Source: Psococerastis gibbosa (taxonomy: Eukaryota > Arthropoda > Insecta > Psocodea > Psocidae). Taken from it: a stretch of DNA of 64,000 bases. The position numbers and the translations under genes are program-made. Location of the stretch: contig OZ020490.1 of the NCBI GenBank assembly GCA_963971405.1, forward strand, positions 24,887,464 to 24,951,463, given 5' to 3'. Shown one piece after another: positions 20,901 through 41,640 of the stretch (the stretch's first letter is position 1; every line of letters starts with the position of its first letter). The notes below the pieces were generated by a model. The model had not been told where the DNA came from, searched no databases, and saw only the letters and a list, made by a program, of their open reading frames with translations.

Positions 20901-23900
20901 CATTATATAAAGGCACTGTACCTGAATAACAGTGGGGATCACGGAATCCGGAAAGCTGACCCTGTGAGACTCGACAGCGAACGCATACAACAACACAGCG
21001 CAGGCGGACTCCACAACCGCATCCTTAAACCCATTCTCCTGCATTTGTGTCTTGTTACATCGCAAAATACAGCTAAAATCATGTGGCTTCATTGACACTT
21101 TAGAGTGCTTCCTGTTGTAGTCAAAGTCCGTTAAAGACTAAAAAAGAAAGTTAAAAATTATGAACAGAACAGTAAATTTTTTGAAATTTGGAATATTTTT
21201 TATAAAAAAGACTCGTATCTGTAATTGGTTAAGAGAATACGGCCCGTAGGAAATTGGCAGCTCGCAATTTAATACTCACTAATTTTTATTGAATTAAATA
21301 AGCAAGTTATTAAAATATTGGTGTATTTAAGTTGTAGAAGACTACTTTATGCATCATATAATAGGGTATTATTAATTTTTGGTTTTGTAGTTTTTTCATA
21401 GTATCTATTTTACGTGAAATTTTAGCCCTCAATAATTTTTTATGAAAAAACTACGGTACCAAAAATTAAAAATACCCTATTATATAGTATTATGCATGAA
21501 GTAGTCTTCTACAACTTTTATATCTTGTTTTTTTACTTAAATGAAAAATAAGAAGCCTGTAAAAACAACGGGTACCTAATTCCTACGGGTTGGACACTCA
21601 TGCTTTCGCCTGTTACATTGCGTCAGTGGTGAGCTTGTCTCATCTTGTTCATTATCACTTGTAGCCGGTGTAGGTTGACATCGAGGAAGTATCCCAGATT
21701 GGTAATGGCCAAAAATTCATACGCAACAATATAAAGAACTGGTACGAGTGAAGCCATATTTTTCCAAATTTCCAACATGGCGTGAGTGCTAAGTATTTAA
21801 ATTCACGCTCCTGCAACACCTGCAGCCCGATCATGGCGATTTGGTATTATCATAATATCGGGGTTTATTTTTTAATACCACAGTAGTAAGGTGTCACGCG
21901 TGACGGTGTTAAAATATACGCGAGAATTTAAAATTAATAAATTATTATAGTACAAGAGAATGGTTGCATTATGAAATAATTGAAGGAAATACTAATAAAC
22001 ATTAAAATGTACAGGTAGAAATTTGAAATATAATAATAATAATATTTTTTTTTCCAAGCCGGTACCCCCAGCACGGGGAGCATTCAATAGAAAGAATACA
22101 ATACAATGTTACACGCCGACCGGCGCAAATACTCGAAAGAGTCCCGCGCATGAAAAAAAAAAAAAAAATAATAATAATAATAGTTTTTACCGGAATACTG
22201 CATATACTAATAATAATAATAATAATAATAGTTTCTTTATTGTACTATTGTACCCTAGCGGAGGATAATACGAATTTTAATTAATATGTGCCTGCATTAC
22301 ATTTACACTCAGCCGGCACAAAAAGTTATATACGAGCATGCACCCAACTATTTAGCATTTAAGATGTTTAATGCCATACCAGTAGAAATCAAAGTATTAA
22401 AAGGCAATGAAAAATTATTTAAGGCAGCAGTGAAAAAGCACGTAACTAACCTTTCCAATCAACACCTGCTGGCCATATTGTTTTAGCTATTTAATTTTTT
22501 TTTTGTTTTAGCTTTTCAATTAACACACTTTTTTGTATGTAACCTTTCAATTTTTGTTTTTGTTTTATAAGTGAAACTTTCCACATTTTAAGTACACATT
22601 AGGTACGACTCAATAATTTAAGTTTGTAATTGTATTTATTTTAATTGTATCCCGGCAACACAAGTCGTCCTCTTGAGGAATCGGGATAACTAATGGTGTT
22701 TCTTAATTGTAGTTTTATTTCCAAATAAATATTCATTCATTCATTCATCAAAGGGAGAAAAAAATGAAAACTCACCAAAAATATTAATTTATCAATTTGA
22801 ATTTCCCCCGCATTTTGCACTCATTTGTTTAAAACAATTGGATAACCCCCGGTATTATAATAATCCCTAATCGCCATGAGCGCGCTATACATGAACTATG
22901 ATAATACAAAATACAATTGTTTATATATGAACTATTGTTAATCTACAAAACAAGATAATCTAAAGGGAAGAAGCAGACGACGTATTTCAGAAGACTTAGT
23001 TCATCGATTTTATGGATTAAAGATAGTTAACAAGACAAAACCTATTGTGTATCATCACTTTTTATATAACATAGGAACTGTTCAAATAGCATTTCTGTCA
23101 ATAGTATTTGTATTGTTTCCATATAAACTTTTGACCATTGACAAACGTATACGTGAACCTACACCGGCTACAAGAGACAATGGACAAGCTGAGACAAGGT
23201 TACCATTGACGCAATGAAACAGGCGAAAGCATGACTGAACAAAGTACAAATACGAGTCAAAAGATTCCCCTTAAAAACCAGCCCTAAACCTAAGCATATG
23301 CCTATTCGTCCGGCGGAAACATACCTCCAAAGCAAGCGGCACAACCGGAATATACAGGTTCCGTTTGTCCATCAACTCTGCCAGAAATTGAAGACAGTGA
23401 AACCGGAGCGGGTAATATTGGGCTGACGGAATGAGTTTGACAGTTCCGATGGTAATCTGAACCATGGGGTACACCAGACCCGACAGCGGGCTTTCCTCTG
23501 GCACCAACCCGAATAGTTCACTCCACAGATGTAGAGACTGAATAAACTGCCAGTTATACACCGCCTGGAAGGATTCCTGTAAAAAGTAAAAAGAGTCATT
23601 TTGAACATTGATTGGCTCTCTGAACAGCAGAAAAGGTACTGGCATAAGACACATAGTAAGGGAATGGTGGGGAAACCAAACCCCTCGTTGCCAGTAATAA
23701 ACCGCCTGGAAGGATTCCTGTAAAAAGTAAAAAGAGTCATTTTGAACATTGGCTCTCTGATCAGCAGAAACACATAGACACCTAGTAAGGGAATGGTGGG
23801 GAAACCAAGCCTCTCGTTGACAGCTGAACGTAGGAAGCTGAGTACGAACGAACTCAGGGGTGACTGGTCTATTAACGGGTCGCTGTGATCTGAGAAAACA

Positions 23901-26900
23901 CTTAAATAACATGAGTCACCTAACCTGTCGAATGTGTGGCCTCCCGACTCCCATGTTTTTATTTTATTTTTTGCCCCCGGAGCCAAACTACCATCTATAG
24001 GATTTAGTTTACATTAGTAACGACTACAATATATGTATGGGAATTTGAAGAAAATTGTTGGAGCCATATTTGAGAAAACATTTTTTTTTGGAGGGTAAAA
24101 CCCCCAAAATTAAAAATATGGTCCCCGAGATATGATTTTTGTGAACCTACATGCCACACATCATCAAATCCACCGAGTGGTTTGCCAAAAAATCGACGAA
24201 CAGACAGACACATCGCAGACAGCGAGACAGACTGACATTTCGTTTTTGGGTTCCTGGTACCTCAAAATCCACTGAAATATCGAAATATAAAATTTCGACC
24301 ATCGCAAAGCTTTCCTTATATTACGTATACATAGGATAGCAAAATAAAAAAATAAGAAGTTTCTGTTTGTGATAGTGATGTGTAACTCCACACATTTTGT
24401 GGACTTAAATCCGGACGTACATCCACAAGTAGTGGATGGAATCCAACGGTCTGCATCCATTGCCTCACGTGTTGTATGTCAAACTCAAACCTAATGCAAT
24501 AATGCACACTAAACATCATTAATATAATTTGTCCCATCAACATGTACACCTTTAAATGCACGCGGTGTCCATCTTACGATACAATGAACAGTAGAGGTAC
24601 ACGCGTGATAAAATCGCACACCTATCGGAGCAGCATCCGATGCGTCAAGTCCACCAACTCGGCTAGTCAAAGCACAGTGTACATGCGGTGCGTTGAGATG
24701 GTGCAATTCGCTAGCTCTGAGCTGGATGCAATGGAAGTGAAACTGGAGTCGGAACAGGCCTGACTAGTGGGGTTGCATCCGCTGTCGAGACATCGGATTC
24801 AGTCCGTAGGAATTAATTCCACCTGGAGGTACACATCACTAGTTTGTGACCACGTGATATAAGTGATAATTTCACCATTCAGTCGGCCCAAAAGCACATT
24901 AATATATTAAAAATAAGTACCTTCTTATTGAGAGTTACTGCATTTCGTAAATGGACCGAGAGCTGTCGTATGTAAAGGAAAGCGTGTTGATAGGAGACCG
25001 CTGGGTCCAGTGCGAATATCTCCGCCAGCGACTGCCTCATGAAACTGATGCCAGACAGTGTTCCGGGAGATACGAACTTTGTGTTACGCACAAATGCAAT
25101 GTACATTTTCTGAAATGAAAAGGATAAGGAAAATAAATCTTGTTACGCAGTCAAATACTGAATCATTGTTTGTCACCTGCTCAGGCATCCTAGTTCCATA
25201 TTTTCTCTGCATTACTTCGTTGGGCCTGTAACAGCAAAGGCTTTCACGGCCGGAATAGATTAAAGAACCAGTAGAATCCGGGCTGATGGGCCGTGGTCGA
25301 AATGAAAGCGAACTTACAAACGTTTCGTTAACATCTACGGTCGACATCTTTAGTGGAACTACGTAGATTTCTAAGCTTGTATCTTGGAGGCTCAGCAGCA
25401 ACTGTGTGGGCAGAGGGATACTAAGTTGCAGGGTGGTGGGGGTGGAGGCGGAGTCTTCCTCATACCTGATTGGCTCCCTGCTACCTCAACCTGGTTTCCG
25501 TATGATGACACCAGTTTCTTTGTTGTGGTCTTGTTTAAGGCTGGATACCAAATGCTGTTGACTTTCAGTCCTTCCTCTTTTCTATTGAAATCGCTGGGTC
25601 TCCTTACAATAGCCTCATTGTTCGTTCTAGAAACTCTAGTGAACACACGCAAGCGGCTGCACACGAATTATAAACAAAACCATGTGATACATGACCACTT
25701 TACACAAAGTAGGGGTAATATCTTTCAAGAGAGATGCAGAACCAAACAATAAGGAAAAATACACCTTGGAGGAAAACTCTACAATTGGCGACTACCTGCT
25801 TCAGGATTATGAGCCATGCTGTTAAAGACTTGCCCCTGCTCCGTGCAGGAATTTATAGATGGTCCCAAGATTGTGTAGGTAATTGACTTTTTTTTTAATT
25901 TTTTTAACAAATTGTTTGTTATTTTAATTTAGCTATTCAAAACAACCAATTATTTTACAATATTTATTATTCACGACATCGAGAACCTCTAATAATCTCG
26001 AGGTTAAAAATGAAATAAATAAATTTTCTATTGTTGCACAACATACCTTTAAAATAGATGTGTACAGGGACTTTTTCAAGTTGGCAATCCTGAGAAGGCA
26101 GAGAAATGATAGTACACGGACTACGTCGGCATCAGAGGTCCACAGAGTAACAAGACGGGACAGCAGCTTTGCGGCGATAGACGAGAAGCAGACAGCATAG
26201 GGCAACATCTGGTGGATGTGCTTTAGGAGGACACGCAGCATTTCAGGTGAAGTAACCTGACAGAGCTAAAAAATAAATACGTTTTTTATTAAATATAAAA
26301 CGGCTCCACTACATACTGTTTCCTTTAGGCGGCAATTCCACCGGCGATTTTACTTCATTTGTGATTTGAGATTTTTTTGTTTGTTTTGTTTTAAGGAGAC
26401 TGTTATGTAGATACTTAACTTATCTAATATAAATTAAGTTATAATAGTTAACTTAAGTATCTACATAATAGTCTCCTTAAAACAAAACAAACAAAAAATC
26501 TCAAATCACAAATGAAGTAAAATCGCCGGTGGAATTGCCGCCTTAACAACAAATATGTTTTGACTTGATTTATTTAAAGCTCACAAAAATGAAATATTTT
26601 TACTGTAGCCAGACTTTCATTAAATTGTTTGAGGGTCATCTTGATAGCCAGTATTTGCAATAGTAAAAAGTAGTAGTATTGTATTATAAAACATTTCATG
26701 TACCAATACTTGAAGGATATTTACGTCCGGGCCTATGACACGTTGCTCTAAAATGTGTCGGACTGGATGGATGTCCTTGTTATTGGCTTCTTAGAGGATG
26801 TTGTGAAGGAGAATGTTTTAATTTCTTAATTTAAATTATTATTTTAGGCTCAGTTCTAGGAGGTATTATTAGAATAATGGGGGTTGTGGTAGTTATATGT

Positions 26901-29900
26901 TGTGAATCCATACTTTTTTACTTGGTCACAGCACTTGAAAACCTGAACTGTCCGTGACACACGCATGTCAGATGACATGACACGCACAAGTACATAAGTA
27001 CGCCAGACAATGGTAACCAAGCCTCTACAGCCGGTTATATCGACTACAAGGCATACACAAGTACACCAGGTAAGGCGGCTATTCCACCGTCGTCGTTTTT
27101 CATTGTGCATGTGCATGACGTGGTAGCAGACATCATTAATAGGTCTCTACCATATTATAACTTAATTTATAATAGATAAGTATTTACAATATAGTCTTCT
27201 TAAAATATGGCAGAGGCTTATTAATGATGTCTGCTACCACACCATGCACATGCACAATGAAAAACGACGATGGTGGAATAGCCGCCTAAAGGAGAAAAAC
27301 TAATACCGTTAATCGACTCAACATACTTTCGTCAAGTCCAGCAGATAGGCCATAAGAATATGCCTAACTTTGACCCACGCCTTGCACTTGGTCGGGTGGA
27401 CCTTACTGTCCACCGGTATCTTGAGTATCAGTCGTAAGGCGGACTGAATGTCAGCGATACACAGCCTCAGCACCGCATTGAACACAGCAGCCCCGTCCAC
27501 CGTGTACCGACATGGTGTCCGCTCACTCTCGTGTGATACATGCTGCAGAGCCGCGTGAAACGCTTCCAAAACCTCGGAAAGGGTATTGGTCGACCTGGAA
27601 AAAGCGTAAAGACTTAAATTATACAGTAAACTAGATGAACCCGCACATAAACACTTACCATCGAATACCTAATTAATTTGGAACTCCAACTCTCAATGTC
27701 AGGAATGTTTTACTTTTTAATCATGGTGACATACCTACTGTACATTTATTTAATCGCCGTTACCAACAGTCTTCAGGATTCGACTCAAATATAATATAGG
27801 CTAGGCACACATGGCTTTCTGATGGCGGGAGAACCCCCGTCATTATGCCACTGTGGTGCAGAAAACACAGTTGCCCACATCCTTGTCGAATGCCAAAACC
27901 TCACCCACCACAGAACCTGGCCCTCACAAACATCCCTCTCAACCCTACTACGTGATGACGAAACCGCTACCCGAACTATCCTCTCATTTTTAACTACTAC
28001 GAACCTCATCAACCTCCTATAATATCCAGAAAATTAACGAACATAACCTACCGTACCTAACCATATAATATACCTGGGCGTGTGTGGCCTAGACGGCATT
28101 GCGCCCCCAAAAAAAATATAGGCTAGGATTTCTTGGAACCGACCCATGCTTGAATGAGTGAGTGAGTGCTTATTTAGCTTTAATTAAATAGCAATACTAT
28201 TTCAAATGGTACTGTAAATTTTACTACTGTGCTTTCATAAACCGCTAGGGTGGTTTCAGCTAAGCCAGGACATCTAGGCGTACGTCCATAAACAGCCCTT
28301 TAAATAATAATAATTTGGAACAATAAAAGAATCACGTAATTCCAAATCACGTGAACATACCTGTCTATTTTAAGCTTTTCCTGCCACTGAGAGACCATCT
28401 TGAGTGTAACTCTGCGATCCGTACTTTTTTCGTCTTTAGCTTCATTATCGTCTGCTTCAAAATCACTTTCATCACTAGCAACCTATAAATCAAAACGAGA
28501 TAAAGGGATGATAAATAGATACTACACAACTAAGAGAGTTAAAACTGGAACGATAAATGCAATAAGGGGCAAAGCGGACACCATCACTACCGACTTTTTT
28601 TTAACTAAGTTGAATGTCTCATAAAATATCGATAGCCATACATTTTGATACATAGTATGAACTTGTCGGCTGTCTGGCGAGAACGTCTTTCCTCGGTCGG
28701 TTTTGCTATGGGAGGACTACAGGCAGGGAAACAGCTTCGCCCAAAGGAGGTGGCGCGCTTCGCGACCGCAATTGGGTTGTACGAGTGAGCAAGATGGGGT
28801 GTGTGTCCTATCACCGTGGCCTGGGACTTCGCCAAAATCTACTAGATACTAAATGAACTTGTAGTCGGGACTCAGGCTACAATCTAAAGAGAAAATCTAA
28901 AGGGTATGCGAATCAATAATATATATCTCACAGGGAACAGTTGACAAAATTAGCTTTTATATTAAGCAGCTGTTCACAGTATGCCAATAGATGCAATCAA
29001 GTGTTGCTGTAAGCTAAACATGTCGTTCGGTAATTGTGTGATCAACTGTAAGAGGTACGCCAGAAATTGCAGATAAAGAAGGTCGGTCTCCACACATAAG
29101 ATATAATGTTACAAATGAATGAAAAACGAATTCATGCAAATCCACTATTGGGAAATAACAGGAATGGTTTCTGCGGCTCGTTGAGCATATTTCTGATACT
29201 TTTGCTATGAAAATACAAACCTCTAATCTGTCAGGAGGTTTGTGAACCATATCTTCTTCATCACCCTCAGAGTCATCACCGCTGTCGTCGAAATTTAAAA
29301 GATCTTGATCGTTTTCTTCTAAATATTTGTAAAACTCAGGATCCGTCTCTTTCAATTTGTTTAAGTTATGTTTGTGGGATTTGCCCCCTTTTTTGGCAGC
29401 GTCTTTACCCGCAGAATCGTCACTGTCGCTCTCTAAAGGAAAACGAATTTCTCTGTTTTGGTTATGCTCTGTCTAACGAATGCTTTGGCATGAAACTTTT
29501 TGTTTTAGATTTTTCTATTGGACGCCGTCTATCCCACCTTGGTGGGTCATGGACAAAGATTGATTGATTGATATATTGGTAGAGTGAATGATTTTATTGA
29601 TTGATTAGTACCGACTAAATGTCGATTTCCCCGTCACACGGCGGTCTAGATTTCGGCTCTAATGGGCCAAAATTGTTTTTTCATGCGATTTTGCTAAAAT
29701 TAAGAGGGTTCGTAGGCGAGATGGTCCAAAATACTGATTTTTTTTATTTTTCCTAAAAAACAAGATGACGGCCATAAAACTGCGAAAAGCTGTGGAGATC
29801 CCATGGACCCATTTTGGTTTCCAGATTAATAATAATAATAATTCTTTATTTTTCCAAACATGTACAGTTTTTACCATTATCAGGGCGTCCCCAAGCCTAA

Positions 29901-30976
29901 AAATCGGTGGATGTTGTTGTTGATTGTAGCATGTAATGCTAATGCTTTCCAACAATCCATCGATCACTGCAATGTTAATTTAGTGGCATCACAAAATCCG
30001 TACAGTTAACTATTCCGCTAGTTTTTGACCAGAGCACTCCTGAAGGCGTCCAATAGATTTATAAACATAGTAGTTTTGTCAAAACCAGAACAAATTTGAG
30101 AAACAATGAAGATGGCGGCCAAAAATAACAAAAATTTGAAATAAAATAAAAAAGAGCTGTATCCTATGGTTAAAAATGCAACCAATTATCACTAAGTTCG
30201 GGCTTTCAGTTGGTACTGTGTAACAATAAATCGTATAATCCTGTACGGCCTTGTTCCCAACGCTTCTTTCCTAAGCTGATATCAGAAAGCACTTAGGACG
30301 CTTTTGTTCGAAAGTTGTATACAAAACTAATAAGCTTCTTCTTTCGCAATTTAATAACAAAGCTTTCCTTATACTACGTATAAATTGGAAAGCAATAAAA
30401 GGGCATCAGCACTAAATTGAAAATTGATTTATTCGAATGTTGTAATTATTATTATTATTATATTTACAACCAAAGGGTCATTACAACGAGATTACCAGAG
30501 TTACAAAGTTACACAAGAATGTGGTAATAGCCTTTAATAAGTAATTTGTCATGCATTTCGTTTGATCCAACAAAAGCATTTTTTTTCTTACTCGAACACA
30601 CAAATAGTAACCACTATTTATTATAATAATATGCATTGAAGAAAAAACACGTCCAAATTGAAAGTGAAACATACTTTAACTGGAGTCGGCTAAAGGCTAC
30701 ATTGTTCCCTAGCTCCAAACCCATGTTCTTACCTCGTGACGCATTAAGTTCAGTAAGCCTGGATGCCTTTACTTTCTTCTTCTTTGGCTCTTTGAACTCC
30801 TTAGACATGAACTCTCCCACCGACATCTCACTAAGCTTATTGGGTTTCTTTTTAACCGATTTCATTTTCGGTGTTATTGTAGGTTCATCAGAAGAACTGG
30901 TCGTTGAAACATTTGAAACCGGCGTTTTCTTTACCTTCATAATCGACTTTGATACAGGTTTTCCTTTAATTTTCAT
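17903..30976 (-). CDS. NOC2L: Nucleolar complex protein 2 (NOC2-like), ten exons
   Basis: A complete coding sequence by manual splicing. Exons on minus: 30976-30733, 29432-29221, 28482-28361, 27594-27327, 26265-26047, 25109-24921, 23576-23325, 21137-20922, 20078-19821, 18178-17903. All junctions are GT-AG and phases agree, giving 751 residues (human NOC2L 749). NOC2 family proteins work with NOC1 or NOC3 in nucleolar pre-60S maturation and export; vertebrate NOC2L also restrains p53-linked acetylation. Visible landmarks: basic N-terminus with [14 protein letters not shown] (~48-61); [20 protein letters not shown] (~107-126) then an acidic run; the helical Noc2 core from about 200 with [18 protein letters not shown] (~395-412), [13 protein letters not shown] (~424), [16 protein letters not shown] (~455) and [14 protein letters not shown] (~634); a C-terminus with six aspartates (~689-694) and Lys-rich nuclear signals. 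The gene is head to head with KAT8. Exon 7 has a duplicated acceptor upstream. Confidence 0.96.
18370..18545 (-). mobile_element. SINE family L with tRNA T-arm-like segment
   Basis: It lies in NOC2L intron 9. On the minus strand it has GGCGTAGATCGTGGGTTCGA and ATCCCGCCAAG, a near-perfect T-arm/B-box, bracketed by the inverted pair CCGAAATTAGAGGA / TCCTCTAATTTCGG (18441-18454, 18529-18542). The tail TTAAATTAACTT...ACCATATAATGC is shared with 38869-39045 and 46527-46720. It is not a tRNA gene. Confidence 0.6.
18605..19640 (-). mobile_element. SINE T split by a MITE
   Basis: The tail half lies at 18605-18670 (ACTTTTGTATAATTACTAAT, TCAACCTG) and the head and body at 19477-19640, including GCCCGGGACCACCAGCTTTA, CTTCGAAGCATGG and the B-box complement GGGGCTCGAGCC. 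The two halves are separated by MITE C3. It lies in NOC2L intron 9. Confidence 0.65.
18671..19476. mobile_element. MITE family C3
   Basis: The ends are long perfect inverted repeats: GCAGGCTGATCATGGCGATT at left and its complement near 19455-19474, followed by TAATATAATACCATGTCA. This is about 800 bp with no transposase frame. The inner arms include AAAATAAAAGACAAGCAAAT and its complement. Confidence 0.75.
20490..20894. mobile_element. MITE family F2, next to the NOC2L exon 8 donor
   Basis: Shares TTGACCGCCACCATCTTTGT, TTGAAACACGCGTTTAAAAT and the terminus TGTGAAGACCCCTA with F1 and F3. The left terminus is degraded. Its right end is 27 nt from the exon 8 boundary at 20922. Confidence 0.65.
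21228..21598. mobile_element. TTAA-flanked MITE A3
   Basis: Begins TTAAGAGAATACGGCCCGTA; the right end CCTACGGGTTGGACACTC is a diverged complement. Interior GTTGTAGAAGACTACTTTAT module and its mirror. It lies in NOC2L intron 7 and touches a family E arm. Confidence 0.6.
21830..22876. mobile_element. MITE family C4 with LINE insertion
   Basis: Ends CATGGCGATTTGGTATTATC and the complement of ATTATAATAATCCCTAATCGCCATG-like sequence. Inner arms AATTTCCCCCGCATTTTGCA and TACGCGAGAATTTAAAATT match C2. (TAA)n repeats lie at 22160-22235. Confidence 0.6.
22265..22745 (+). mobile_element. LINE 3' end (RT C-terminus, 3' UTR, tail)
   Basis: The frame 22286-22486 reads [19 protein letters not shown] then [11 protein letters not shown], matching the 'YNKLP..IK......FKKxLKxxL' ending of CR1/Jockey-like LINE polymerases. 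Downstream, ATCCCG (22649) can pair with CGGGAT (22683), then ATTCATTCATTCATTC marks a tail. Confidence 0.65.
23550..23820 (-). repeat. Tandem duplication across the NOC2L exon 7 acceptor
   Basis: Two units (23550-23690, 23691-23820) share the exon 7 start, its acceptor and upstream intron (CCGCCTGGAAGGATTCCTGT, AAAAAGTAAAAAGAGTCATT, GGGAATGGTGGGGAAACCAA). The second acceptor (exon edge at 23717) is exactly 141 nt upstream of the first and the interval is open in frame. Confidence 0.9.
23980..24340. repeat. Foldback-family single arm
   Basis: Contains GTTTACATTAGTAACGACTA, GATTTTTGTGAACCTACATG, GACAGACAGACACATCG and CAAAGCTTTCCTTATATTAC, which match the arms of the element at 55600-57145. 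It lies in NOC2L intron 6. Confidence 0.55.
24373..24841. mobile_element. hAT-like MITE with 8-bp target duplication
   Basis: Termini TAGTGATGTGTAACTCCA and TGGAGGTACACATCACTA are inverted. The perfect 8-bp direct repeat GTTTGTGA flanks them at 24365-24372 and 24842-24849. Eight-bp duplications and a TAGNG-type start are hAT hallmarks. 469 bp, no transposase frame. It lies in NOC2L intron 6. Confidence 0.8.
25260..25405. repeat. Dispersed repeat, same family as 63070-63281
   Basis: Shares ATCTACGGTCGACATCTTTA and CTTGGAGGCTCAGCAGCAAC with the inverted repeat at 63070-63281. Downstream, 25400-25930 is unassigned intron 5 sequence. Confidence 0.55.
26325..26545. mobile_element. MITE family B3
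   Basis: A near-perfect palindrome with ends TTAGGCGGCAATTCCACCGG and CCGGTGGAATTGCCGCCTTA. The arms contain ACTTCATTTGTGATTTGAG, then TTAAGGAGACTNTTATGTAGATAC. TTA/TAA at the ends suggests a PIF/Harbinger-type target. It lies in NOC2L intron 4. Confidence 0.75.
27071..27289. mobile_element. MITE family B4
   Basis: Ends TAAGGCGGCTATTCCACCGT and the complement at 27271-27289. Arms carry TGTGCATGTGCATGACGTGG and TAGCAGACATCATTAATAG. The terminal repeat is as in B3 but the inner arm is different. NOC2L intron 4. Confidence 0.75.
27800..28125 (+). mobile_element. LINE ORF2 C-terminus with 3' tail
   Basis: Frame 27822-28022: [20 protein letters not shown] then CQNLTHHR, the CxCGxxxTVxHILxEC motif at the C-terminus of Jockey/I/R1-group LINEs. 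The stop is followed by GTGTGGCCTAGACGGCATTG and an A-run. 5'-truncated copy in NOC2L intron 3. Confidence 0.75.
28500..29220. other. NOC2L intron 2, unassigned
   Basis: 28630-28850 is more GC-rich than its surroundings (GGTGGCGCGCTTCGCGACCG) but has no frame, splice or RNA signature that I recognise. The rest of the intron is AT-rich. Confidence 0.35.
29433..30732. other. NOC2L intron 1, largely unassigned
   Basis: Contains short AAT/TTA simple repeats (29828, 30448) and a terminal piece of the foldback family (CAAAGCTTTCCTTATACTAC near 30359). No extra exon is supported. Confidence 0.4.
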
Positions 30977-31606
30977 TCTTAAGTTGGCAGATAATAACTG
31001 CAACAAAATTAGGTTAAGGCAACACGTTTAATTAGAAATAATTGCAAATGTTTCTCGAAATTATTTATTAAGTACCCAAAATGTATTAAGTTATTAATTA
31101 GTTACTTGCAAAGTGAATATTACTTACATATTATAGTAGAAAATAAGGTTATTACGATTAAAATGATGAAATTATGTTAAAATCCTGTGTTTAAATAAAA
31201 ATGATAACTTTTGTTTACTTTTGTTATAAAATGCCAAAATGGCGTCAGGTGAATGGTGAAGACATAAACTAAAAAAAAGTTGAATGTCTTTTTAAATTTT
31301 ACATTTGCACGATTTTGAAATTTCTTTTATAATAAATTTTAAAACATAAAATTATGTATTTATTATATTACATTTAATGTGAATTGTTTTTCTAATATTT
31401 AAAACGCATACTTGAAATCTTTAATCAATTTTGTGACAAATTGAGGTTAATTTGCTAAAGCGGCGTTTTTAGCGTCCTGTCAAGATTTTATTGCGTCATT
31501 TGTTGTAATAAGCTATTTTTCATGAATTATTGTGGGTTCAGTCTGTTTTACAAGTGCGTTTTGTCTCTCAAACATACCTAAAGTGAACCATTTAAAGGTG
31601 ACAACT
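30977..31606. promoter_or_regulatory. Putative shared bidirectional promoter of NOC2L and KAT8
   Basis: The two start codons are 630 bp apart and diverge. CCAAAATGGCG at 31234-31244 resembles a YY1 site, an element frequent in metazoan housekeeping and bidirectional promoters. No TATA box is placed convincingly. A minus-strand TTTTGTTGCAG ending at 30998 could be a 5' UTR splice acceptor 21 nt before the NOC2L ATG. In the KAT8 frame a stop at 31523-31525 precedes the ATG. Confidence 0.6.
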
Positions 31607-40950
<9,344 letters not shown>

Positions 40951-41104
40951 TGGCTGCGTGCTTTTAGATGAAAATAGCTCTATTTAATATCAAATGGGGG
41001 ATCCCCACCCCAAGAAGTTAAACAAATTGCTGCCCAAAAAGTGATGTTTACGTACTTGTAGATGAAAAAGGCTGTATTGTATTAATTGTAATGTTCACCT
41101 ATGG

Positions 41105-41640
41105 CAAATAGTCCAGGGTAGAAGCCTTTAAAAATGGTAAAAAGTGACATAAAATTATGGTAGGATGAAACCCATTGGAAATGGAAGATAATATGATAGC
41201 AATGAAAGGATAAATAAATTACGGGCGATCTGAGGCCGGGAAGTAGGAGAAGTTGAGTTTTTAAGGGTGAAATTCGGTATATCTTGATTTCCGACAAAAC
41301 TGCAAGTCTCATGGATAAACATTAAATGGCAATGATGTAGGTAGGTAATAAAAAGATCTACTACTTTTGCTTTTACACTTTTTTCACATAACCTCAAAAT
41401 TTATATGAAAAAGTAAATATACAAAAGTTATAGTTCTTTTTATTACCTACAACTTTGCCATTTAACTTCTTTCCATGAGACTTGCAGTTTTGCCGGAAAT
41501 CAAGATATACCGTATGCTACTGCCCGACCTCAAATAGCCCGTAATTTATTTTTCCTTATTTTTTTTAAATAGTATCTTCCATTTCCAATGGGTTTCATTC
41601 GACTATAATTTTATGTCTTTCAAAAATTATCTACCCTGAA
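41105..41640. mobile_element. Hairpin element (family J) after KAT8
   Basis: Inverted arms: CATAAAATTATGGTAGGATG...CCCATTGGAAATGGAAGATA and TATCTTCCATTTCCAATGGG...CGACTATAATTTTATG, with GACTTGCAGTTTTGCCGGAA / TTCCGACAAAACTGCAAGTC further in. AATAAA at 41213-41218 is the first plus-strand canonical poly(A) signal after KAT8, so the mRNA may end inside this element. Confidence 0.7.

Larger units (their letters stand above)
21598..23240. mobile_element. Family E element carrying two nested insertions
   Basis: Left arm 21598-21740 (CATGCTTTCGCCTGTTACAT...GTAGCCGGTGTAGGTTGACA) and right arm 23155-23240 (CCTACACCGGCTACAAG...AACAGGCGAAAGCATGACT) are inverted repeats. Between them sits MITE C4 (21830-22876), which itself holds a LINE 3' end. 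Confidence 0.65.

Noticed and set aside
23271-23912. A separate 213-codon gene on the minus strand
   Set aside because: It is NOC2L exon 7 read through its duplicated upstream intron; treated as a possible alternative exon extension instead.
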